Source of the DNA: Oscillospiraceae bacterium
GTDB taxonomy: Bacteria > Bacillota > Clostridia > Oscillospirales > Oscillospiraceae
DNA: 30,371 nt
Assembly (NCBI GenBank): GCA_031264545.1
Contig: JAISDV010000084.1
Location: forward strand, 1 to 30,371
Reading direction: 5' to 3'
Part shown: positions 24,910-30,371 of the stretch, piece after piece
How positions within the stretch are numbered: position 1 is the stretch's first letter
Layout of the letters: each line of letters begins with the position of its first letter
Notes under the pieces: model-generated
Told to the model about the DNA's origin: nothing
Seen by the model: the letters and a program-made list of their open reading frames with translations, nothing else
Databases searched by the model: none
Position numbers and translations under genes: made by a program

Positions 24910-25072
24910 AGAACCTGAATTCACAGGGGGGAATGCCGGATAAGCGAGACATTTTTTCGCCGGGCAAGGCAAATTTTTGCGGGAATACTCGGCGTATTTC
25001 AAAAAAATTTAACGCGGAGCGGCGGAACTATAGACCGCTTAGACAGTGTTTCGCGCTGTGAATTCAGGTTCT
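24910..25072. repeat. Full AGAACCTG inverted-repeat element (copy D), MITE-like
   Basis: Perfect 17-bp terminal inverted repeats, AGAACCTGAATTCACAG (24910-24926) and its complement (25056-25072), enclose 129 bp with no reading frame. Inner segments also match in inverted order (TAAGCG/CGCTTA, ATTTTTT/AAAAAAAT, CGCCG/CGGCG), so the whole element could fold into one imperfect hairpin. TTA borders GAACC...GGTTC on both sides (24908-24910 and 25072-25074), a possible target duplication. It lies inside the rpmH-rnpA junction. No transposase is near; origin by transposition is inferred. Confidence 0.8.
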
Positions 25073-25141
25073 TAAGCGGCAGCGCCCGCATTTGCGGCGC
25101 AGCGCTTCAAAACCGCCGCGCAGAGCAGTCCTTTCACGGGG

Positions 25142-25276
25142 TCAATAGGAGAGCTTCGCCCTGCCCTTCGCTCTGCGGCGGGCAAGCACCTTGCGGCCGT
25201 TCCTCGTGGACATTCTCTTGCGGAAGCCGTGCTCTTTCTGGCGCTGACGCTTCTTGGGCTGATAGGTACGAACCAT
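25142..25276 (-). CDS. rpmH: 50S ribosomal protein L34
   Basis: A 44-residue ribosomal protein, first gene of the series. The translation begins MVRTYQPKKRQRQKEHGFRK and ends GRKVLARRRAKGRAKLSY, a complete standard L34. GGAAGG lies eight to nine bases before the ATG. A consensus promoter is about 190 bases upstream. In many bacteria rpmH lies beside dnaA and the origin; here the upstream neighbour is queT. Confidence 0.97.
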   Translation of the reverse strand: MVRTYQPKKRQRQKEHGFRKRMSTRNGRKVLARRRAKGRAKLSY

Positions 25277-25459
25277 TTTTCGTACACCTTCCTTTCCATT
25301 ATATGGTACTCAACAGCGATTCACCTGATACAGGCAAAGGCGCACGCGGCGCGGTTTCCCGCCGCGCGCAGACACGGGCCGCAGCGGCGGAGAAGGCAAA
25401 AATCCCGCAGAACCGGCGGCCTGCACGGCTGCTGAAATATTTGAGACTGAAACTAAATT

Positions 25460-25489
25460 ATTATACAGTATCCCCAAAGTCCGTGTCAA
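25460..25489 (-). promoter_or_regulatory. Promoter of the rpmH-rnpA-yidD-yidC series
   Basis: On the minus strand TTGACA (25484-25489), 18 bases, TATAAT (25460-25465). Both hexamers are consensus, as expected for a ribosomal-protein operon. The leader of about 175 bases contains a GC-rich stem (GCGGCG/CGCCGC around 25350) of unknown role. Confidence 0.85.
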
Positions 25490-25543
25490 CAGGAATTTCC
25501 CGAGGCTGTCACGGGGCTTTCGCGGCCTGGCTGCCGTTCCGGT

Positions 25544-26092
25544 CTAGGCGATCCGCCTGAGAAGTCCCCTGAGCGCGGGGTTTTTCAGGATATACCGCAT
25601 AGCGGGAAGACCGAGCGCAAACAAGACCGCGGCCTCGCCGAAGCCGACCTGCGCGCCGAAAACGAGCGCGCCCGGCCAGAAGCCCCTCGCGCCCGGCTCG
25701 CCGAGCGAGGCATAGGCAATCACCATGCCGACGATCGGCGCGTTGAATACGACCGGCATCAGGCAGGCGGCGGCGCAGATGAGCCACCCGTCGTTTCCGC
25801 GCTTTCTCGCCCGCTCCCCCAGCGCCGCCGTGCAGATGCCCGCGAGCAGGGTCGCAAGCGCGCCGAATACCACGTCGAAGATCCCCGCGCCCGGCCCGAG
25901 CAGATTTGCGATCGCGCAGCCGGCCGTCAGCCCAAGCGCCGAAGCCGGGAAGAAAAACGGCAGGATGCAGAGCAGCTCCGAGATGCGGAACTGCACCGCG
26001 CCGTAGCTGATCGGGGCCAGCCCTATCGTCAGAGCGGCGTAGAGCGCGCCGACGGCCGCCGCGGCCGCCAGTTTTCTGACTTCAAATTTCAT
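25544..26092 (-). CDS. queT: QueT-family queuosine-precursor transporter
   Basis: A 182-residue membrane protein resembling QueT, a substrate-binding (S) component of ECF transporters thought to take up a queuosine precursor. The sequence PISYGAVQFRISELLCILPFF matches the family's SYGPIQFRxSE signature. Five to six hydrophobic spans are visible. The reading frame is open 41 codons further, but the ATG chosen has GGCGAGG upstream and overlaps the end of queH by 11 bases. The energising EcfAAT genes are not in the window. The queH-queT pairing supports the assignment to queuosine salvage. Confidence 0.88.
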   Translation of the reverse strand: MKFEVRKLAAAAAVGALYAALTIGLAPISYGAVQFRISELLCILPFFFPASALGLTAGCAIANLLGPGAGIFDVVFGALATLLAGICTAALGERARKRGNDGWLICAAACLMPVVFNAPIVGMVIAYASLGEPGARGFWPGALVFGAQVGFGEAAVLFALGLPAMRYILKNPALRGLLRRIA

Positions 26093-26747
26093 CCTCGCCC
26101 CGCCTTCCGTTTTCCGCCCCGCCGCCGCTTCCGCCCGGCCTTGTTCCGCCCGGAGCGGCCCGGCTGAAAAGGCAGCCGCAATAAGCCTGGCGGTAAAGCC
26201 CGTATTCGCGCGCAAGCGCGTTCGCGCGCTGGAAGCCCCCGCGTTTTTTGAAGTCCGAGGGCAGCCAGGTCACGCCGAATTCCTTTTCCAGCGCCAGGCC
26301 GACGGCGTTTATCCGCTCAGCGTCCTTGTGCGGGCTGACGCTCAGCGTCGTGCAGAAGAAGCTGAAGCCGCCGGCCTTTGCCTGCCGCGCCGTCTCCCGC
26401 AGCCTCAGCGCGAAGCAGCCGGCGCACCGGGCTCCGCCCTCCGGCTCCCCTTCCAGGCCGCGGGATACGGCGGTAAAATCCTCCCCGTGATAGGCGCAGT
26501 CCATAAGCGCCAGCCTGCCGGCATAACGTTCGGCGACCTGCCTGAACCAGTAAAGCCGCCTGCCGTATTCCGCCTCCGGCTGGATATTGGGATTATAAAA
26601 AAGCAGCGTCAGCGCGAAGTGCTTGATCAGATATTCGATCACATAGCTGCTGCAGGGGCCGCAGCAGCACTGGAGCAGCAGCCTTTTCCGCTCCCCGCGC
26701 AGCGCTTCGATTACGGCGTCGGTCCGCGCCTGCCAGTCCCGCCTCAT
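26082..26747 (-). CDS. queH: Epoxyqueuosine reductase QueH
   Basis: Performs the last step of queuosine synthesis in tRNA, reducing epoxyqueuosine; QueH is unrelated to QueG. The 221 residues have the hallmark LLLQCCCGPCSSYVIEYL near the N-terminus, NPNIQPEAEYGRR, the second cysteine pair GARCAGCFALRL, FFCTTLSVSPHKD, and the late YCGCLFS. These supply the iron-sulphur and active-site cysteines. After YCGCLFS, residues about 197-221 form an odd Gly/Arg-rich tail that overlaps the start of queT. The promoter lies at 26817-26845, overlapping that of the divergent gene. I see no preQ1 riboswitch in the leader. Confidence 0.93.
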   Translation of the reverse strand: MRRDWQARTDAVIEALRGERKRLLLQCCCGPCSSYVIEYLIKHFALTLLFYNPNIQPEAEYGRRLYWFRQVAERYAGRLALMDCAYHGEDFTAVSRGLEGEPEGGARCAGCFALRLRETARQAKAGGFSFFCTTLSVSPHKDAERINAVGLALEKEFGVTWLPSDFKKRGGFQRANALAREYGLYRQAYCGCLFSRAAPGGTRPGGSGGGAENGRRGEDEI

Positions 26748-26799
26748 CGCCTTGTCCGCCTTTCCGTGTCCGGTATACGCAAATGATACAGTTTTGTTG

Positions 26800-26845
26800 T
26801 TGACTTGCGGATTATTATTATAATACTATAAATTAACAATTGCAA
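26800..26845. promoter_or_regulatory. Overlapping divergent promoters for queH and the L,D-transpeptidase gene
   Basis: Minus strand: TTGCAA (26840-26845), 17 bases, TATAAT (26817-26822), serving queH. Plus strand: TTGACT (26800-26805), 18 bases, TACTAT (26824-26829), serving the wall-enzyme gene. The two overlap almost entirely, so RNA polymerase could occupy only one at a time. Confidence 0.7.
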
Positions 26846-26872
26846 AGTATTATCTGCAGCCAAGGAGCGCCT

Positions 26873-29146
26873 ATGAAAAGAAAAAAACTGGTTTCCGCCG
26901 TACTCGGCTTCATACTCCTCGTTTGCCTTTCCACCGGCGCCCTGGCGGCGCAGTGGGCGGACTTCACCGACATTTCAGGCCACTGGGCCGAGCAGACCCT
27001 GAAAAAGGGCTTTGACGACGGCCTGATCGCCGGTATGAGCGACACTGTGCTCGCGCCGGACGCGCCGATCACGGCGGCACAGATGATAACCGTTCTCTGC
27101 CGCGTCCTCGGCGCGCAGGAAAGCGCCGATAGTCCCGGGCCGGACGTCCCGCCTGACGCCTGGTACGCGGACGCCGCGGCCAGGGCGTTCAATCTCGGCC
27201 TGATCTCCGCGTCTCCCGGCGATCTCGACGCGCCGATGACCCGTCAGAACGCCCTGGCTATGCTGGCCAAGGCCTTTTCCCTTGTTCCGGCGGAGCCCGA
27301 GCTCTCGGTGCTGGCGCAGTATTCCGACGCGGAAAAGCTCGACGCCGCCAACAAAAAAGCGCTTGCCGCCCTCGTATCCGAGGGCCTGGTGCAGGGCTTC
27401 GGCGGCGCGCTCAATGTGTCGGGCAGCATCACCCGCGCGGAATTTCTCACCGTGCTCTACCGCGTCGCGGAAAACTACATACCGGCGAGCGCGCTTGTCT
27501 CCGGCGCACAGGGCGGGAGCGTCATCCGGGACGGCGGCGCGCTCAGCCATATCAGCGCCGGCAAGCTCTGGTTCGGCTGCCCCGCGGAGAGCGTTTACCT
27601 CACCGGGATTAAGGCGGGCACGGTGACGCTCAGGGGCCATCATCTGAAAACGCTCAGCCTCAGCGGCTCCACGCTTTCGGCGCTCGTCGCCGACATCGGC
27701 GCGGGCAGCGTTTCCATCGGGCGCGCCGGTGAAAAAATCGGTCTCGTCCGGCTCGCGGCCTGCACGAGCGCCGATATCGGCGCGGGCGCGGACGCCGTCG
27801 AGATTACCGGCAGCGGCATCGCCGTCAGTATAGCCGGGGCGCACAGCCGTCTCGTGATAACAGGCAGCGGAAACACCGTGACGCTCGCCCCCGGCGCCTC
27901 CGTCGCCCTGCTCAGGATTACCGGCGGGGACAACACCGTCACTCCGGCGGACGACGACGCCGGACAGGCGTCCGCCGCCGACATCGCGCTGTCCGGCAGC
28001 GGCAACACCGTCGTCTGCGCGGGCGGGGACGGCAGGGTCTCGGTCGGCGGAAGAGAAAACGGCCTGACGCTCGCTTCCGGCGCCTCCGCCGCCCTCACGG
28101 TATCGGGCGAAAAGGCCAGGGTCGCCGCCGGCGCCCTTTCGGAGAACGCGGCAGTAACGGTCTCCGGGAATGAAAACGCGGTGTCCTTCTCCGCCGGGGC
28201 CGCGATCAGCCTCGAGATCTCCGGCGCCCTGAACGTCGTCAGCGCGGACGGCGCCGGCACGGTCAGCGCCGCCGCCGTCCCGGGTGATTCAAACTGGATC
28301 ATACTGGACTGCGCCGGCCTGCAGGCCCTCAGCGTCTCAGGAAAATACAACACCGTCACCTTCGGCAAGACCGGCGCCGGGCAGCTCGTCTCGGCCGTCC
28401 TTTCCGGCGGCTGGAACGCGCTCAGCGTGTCCGGGGAGAGCACGCTCGGCTACGCTGAAATCAAGGGCGCCGGAAACACCGTCACGGTCGGCGGCACGGC
28501 GGAGACGATCACGATTTCTGGACGGAAGACCGTCCTGAAAGGCGGCGGAAGCGTCAAAAACCTGACCGTCGGCGCGGGCGGCTGCAGCATCACGCTCAGG
28601 GCGGAAAACGTCACGGACGACAGCGCAAGGTATGAGGAGGCGCGCGTGCTGGCCCTTGTGACCCTGGGCTATAAGGGCAATTATACCCTCAGCTGGGCGG
28701 AAACCCACGATTACGAGGATTTTGAAAAGGAGATCTGGATCAACGCCAAGGGCTACAGCAGCGCGACCGGATACCTGATCTGGGTCAACCTCGCCATGCA
28801 GCGGGTCAACATCTTCACCGGCAGCGCGGGCGACTGGACGCTGCTGCGCAGCAGCATCGTCGGGACCGGCGCGTCCGGCACCGGGACGCCCGCCGGCGTC
28901 TGGCGCACGACCTATAAGTCCTGGTCGGGCTGGACGACGGGCACCTACACCGTCAAGCCTGTCGTCGGTTTCCGGGAAAACACGGGCTACGCCTTCCATT
29001 CCCGGCTGTACTATCCGGGCACGAGCAGGCTCTCGGACAGCTCGATCGGCTTCCCCATCAGTCACGGCTGCGTCCGCATGTACGACGAGGACATCCTCTA
29101 TATCTACGACAATATTCCCGTCGGGACGACGGTTGTGGTATACTGA
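26873..29146 (+). CDS. SLH-domain, beta-repeat L,D-transpeptidase
   Basis: An exported wall protein of 757 residues. In order: signal peptide (1-26, ending GALAA); three S-layer homology repeats (about 30-80, 92-140, 147-203) that would tether it to wall polymers; about twelve beta-helix-like repeats of some 20 residues (250-575; ITGSGNTVTL, LSGSGNTVVC, VSGNENAVSF, VSGKYNTVTF); a linker; and a C-terminal YkuD L,D-transpeptidase domain (about 615-757). The catalytic motif is SHGCVR with Cys733, preceded by the conserved histidine in YAFHS (His709). Such enzymes form 3-3 crosslinks or attach proteins to peptidoglycan. AAGGAG lies five bases before the ATG; the frame extends 11 codons upstream from a TTG without support. 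The dCMP deaminase gene follows by 49 bases. Confidence 0.9.
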   Translation: MKRKKLVSAVLGFILLVCLSTGALAAQWADFTDISGHWAEQTLKKGFDDGLIAGMSDTVLAPDAPITAAQMITVLCRVLGAQESADSPGPDVPPDAWYADAAARAFNLGLISASPGDLDAPMTRQNALAMLAKAFSLVPAEPELSVLAQYSDAEKLDAANKKALAALVSEGLVQGFGGALNVSGSITRAEFLTVLYRVAENYIPASALVSGAQGGSVIRDGGALSHISAGKLWFGCPAESVYLTGIKAGTVTLRGHHLKTLSLSGSTLSALVADIGAGSVSIGRAGEKIGLVRLAACTSADIGAGADAVEITGSGIAVSIAGAHSRLVITGSGNTVTLAPGASVALLRITGGDNTVTPADDDAGQASAADIALSGSGNTVVCAGGDGRVSVGGRENGLTLASGASAALTVSGEKARVAAGALSENAAVTVSGNENAVSFSAGAAISLEISGALNVVSADGAGTVSAAAVPGDSNWIILDCAGLQALSVSGKYNTVTFGKTGAGQLVSAVLSGGWNALSVSGESTLGYAEIKGAGNTVTVGGTAETITISGRKTVLKGGGSVKNLTVGAGGCSITLRAENVTDDSARYEEARVLALVTLGYKGNYTLSWAETHDYEDFEKEIWINAKGYSSATGYLIWVNLAMQRVNIFTGSAGDWTLLRSSIVGTGASGTGTPAGVWRTTYKSWSGWTTGTYTVKPVVGFRENTGYAFHSRLYYPGTSRLSDSSIGFPISHGCVRMYDEDILYIYDNIPVGTTVVVY

Positions 29147-29195
29147 GTGAAAACCCGCCCGGAAACAGAAAAGCCGGCGGGCACGGAGGCGCGAA

Positions 29196-29693
29196 ATGGA
29201 TCAGCGAACCAGCAAAGACGATTACTACCTCGGCATAGCCGACTCGGTCCTCAACCGCTCGACCTGCCTGAGACGGAAATACGGCGCGATCATCGTCAAG
29301 GCGGATGAGATCATCTCGACCGGCTATAACGGCGCGCCGAGAGGCCGGGCAAACTGCAGCGATCTCGGCTTCTGCACGCGCGAGCACCTGAATATCCCTG
29401 CCGGCGAGCGCTACGAGCTCTGCCGGAGCGTCCACGCCGAACAGAACGCGATCATCTCCTGTTCCAGGCGGGACATGCTCGGCTCGACCCTCTATCTCGT
29501 CGGGCGGGACGCGAAAACGGGCCGGGTGATAACCGCCGCGCCCTGTACGCTGTGCCGCCGCTTCATCCTGAACGCCGGCGTAGAACGGGTCATCTCCCGG
29601 ACGGTGGACGGCGGCATAGAAAGCCTCGCCGTCTCCGACTGGATCGCGCGCGACGATTCGCTGCCAGAGACGCCTCCGGCGCAAGCGCACTAG
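29196..29693 (+). CDS. comEB: dCMP deaminase (ComEB-like)
   Basis: Zinc deaminase converting dCMP to dUMP, feeding thymidylate synthesis. The 165 residues have the zinc motifs VHAEQNAI (His and catalytic Glu) and APCTLC (two Cys). The N-terminal ADSVLNRSTCLRRKYGAIIVK and the STGYNGAPRGRANCSDLGFC loop are typical of dCMP deaminases. The usual length is 150-190. GGAGG lies six bases before the ATG. It probably shares the promoter of the transpeptidase gene. A comE uptake operon is not seen, so a competence role is not implied. Confidence 0.9.
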   Translation: MDQRTSKDDYYLGIADSVLNRSTCLRRKYGAIIVKADEIISTGYNGAPRGRANCSDLGFCTREHLNIPAGERYELCRSVHAEQNAIISCSRRDMLGSTLYLVGRDAKTGRVITAAPCTLCRRFILNAGVERVISRTVDGGIESLAVSDWIARDDSLPETPPAQAH

Positions 29694-29716
29694 AAAACGC
29701 CGCAGGCAAACTATAA

Positions 29717-29758
29717 AAAAAGTACTATCAAAAGCTCCGCTTTTTGATAGTACTTTTT
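29717..29758. terminator. Strong terminator after the dCMP deaminase gene
   Basis: AAAAAGTACTATCAAAAGC (29717-29735) pairs with GCTTTTTGATAGTACTTTTT (29739-29758), loop TCC and one bulged T. A-run before and T-run after make it usable in both directions. Confidence 0.9.
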
Positions 29759-29759
29759 G

Positions 29760-30311
29760 CGTTTTCACCTGTTTTGTCTCTCTGCAGTTTCCTTATATCA
29801 TTTATATCGGGAAAAAATATATCCCGGAACGAAACGATAACCCATTCGCAGACTGTCGATTCATGTCGATTTCTGCTGACATATCGTCATATCTATAGCA
29901 CATTAAAGCAAATAATTCATCAAGTTTACATAAACAGGTTGTTTTTTGTTCCAAATTCATCTTGACAGAACATTGTTTGAGGTTTCTGCTTTTTGTAAGT
30001 GAGTCTATTTGCATGTCCTGAAAGCCCGGCTGTATTTTTTGAGCCGTCAAATGCGCCGTCAGAAAATATTGGGGGAAACGGAAAAGATAACCAGACATAA
30101 GCCCGCATACCGGGACGCTTCCGGCCGCGGGGCGTTTTGTTTTTCCGCCGTCATGCGCCGTCAGCCGCGCCGTCAGGGGACAGCGGAAAGTATTGGTATG
30201 ACAGGCTTTTCCGGCCTTTTCTCTCCATATAAATGATATGCGGAAAAACACACCGGGGTCAAGGGCTTAGTTTTCTCAGGACAAATCATTAACAGAGGAG
30301 AACGAGCGGAT
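29760..30311. other. AT-richer stretch without a convincing gene
   Basis: About 550 bases with clearly lower GC than the rest (especially 29760-30010). The open frames here (for example minus strand 29802-30251) lack ribosome sites and recognisable domains. The heptamer GCCGTCA occurs five times on the plus strand (30043, 30055, 30147, 30157, 30169). The stretch looks like decayed or acquired DNA, but nothing identifies its source. Confidence 0.5.
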
Positions 30312-30371
30312 ATGAGGCTGAGAGGATATACGGGGAAGCGTTTAACGAGGCGGGCGAACACGGCGCGGCGG
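30312..30371 (+). CDS. Possible start of a gene cut by the window end
   Basis: An ATG preceded by AGAGGAG at 11 bases opens a frame of 20 codons to the window end. The start is very basic (MRLRGYTGKRLTRRANTARR), as in the n-region of some exported or membrane proteins. Too short to identify; the spacing to the ribosome site is slightly long. Confidence 0.3.
   Translation, partial: MRLRGYTGKRLTRRANTARR

Noticed and set aside
25277..25543. A replication origin beside rpmH
   Set aside because: No dnaA gene and no cluster of DnaA boxes (TTATCCACA-like) are visible.
26748..26816. A preQ1 riboswitch ahead of queH
   Set aside because: The short leader lacks the paired stem and A-rich tail of the known preQ1 classes.
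30009..30236. A 75-codon plus-strand frame rich in Arg and Gln
   Set aside because: No ribosome site or recognisable domain; the sequence is explained by the same repeats and lies in the AT-rich island.
29802..30251. A 149-codon minus-strand frame with cysteine- and threonine-rich translation
   Set aside because: It starts with GTG without a ribosome site, shows no domain, and overlaps the GCCGTCA repeats, whose translation accounts for its repeated LTAxLTA motif.

Overview
The window looks like chromosomal DNA of an anaerobic, GC-rich (roughly 60%) Clostridia-type Firmicute, possibly Oscillospirales-like. The lineage is an inference. It rests on a pyruvate:ferredoxin oxidoreductase, a cysteine T-box leader, Firmicute gene blocks (rpmH-rnpA-yidD-yidC-jag; darA-holB-ricT; Asp23-fakA), a YidC without the large periplasmic domain, an SLH-anchored wall enzyme and QueH/QueT. 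Most of the window is well-conserved housekeeping DNA. I see no CRISPR array, prophage, intact transposase, rRNA or tRNA.

Layout. 1-760: a small exported protein of unknown function (+), then a long hairpin terminator. 760-12518 (-): a long co-directional series read right to left. It runs lipoprotein with DxDGDG repeats, response regulator, histidine kinase, DUF1385/YqhQ, prmC, recA-recX, rimO, pgsA, then a new promoter with a Cys T-box, cysE and cysS. 12681-13286 (+): a phosphopantetheinyl transferase divergent from the lipoprotein. 13448-17023 (-): a 1191-residue PFOR. 17374-19433 (+): Asp23 protein and FakA. 19519-25276 (-): rpmH, rnpA, yidD, yidC, jag, acpP, darA, holB and ricT from one strong promoter, ending in a terminator. 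25544-26747 (-): queT and queH. 26873-29693 (+): an SLH/beta-repeat/L,D-transpeptidase and dCMP deaminase. 29760-30311: AT-richer DNA with no convincing gene, then a possible partial gene running off the end.

How the genes fit together. cysE makes O-acetylserine for cysteine synthesis and cysS charges tRNA-Cys; one leader that reads uncharged tRNA-Cys sits ahead of both. The PPTase could activate the acyl carrier protein encoded about 9 kb away. FakA phosphorylates fatty acids for the same lipid economy to which PgsA belongs. RnpA, YidC, Jag and RicT belong to RNA processing and membrane insertion.

The least ordinary features are a family of short terminal-inverted-repeat elements (four copies, one a full 163-bp imperfect palindrome inside the rpmH-rnpA junction), a cell-surface L,D-transpeptidase on a beta-helix-like stalk, a RicT with a long basic disordered tail, and a palindrome over the PFOR promoter.
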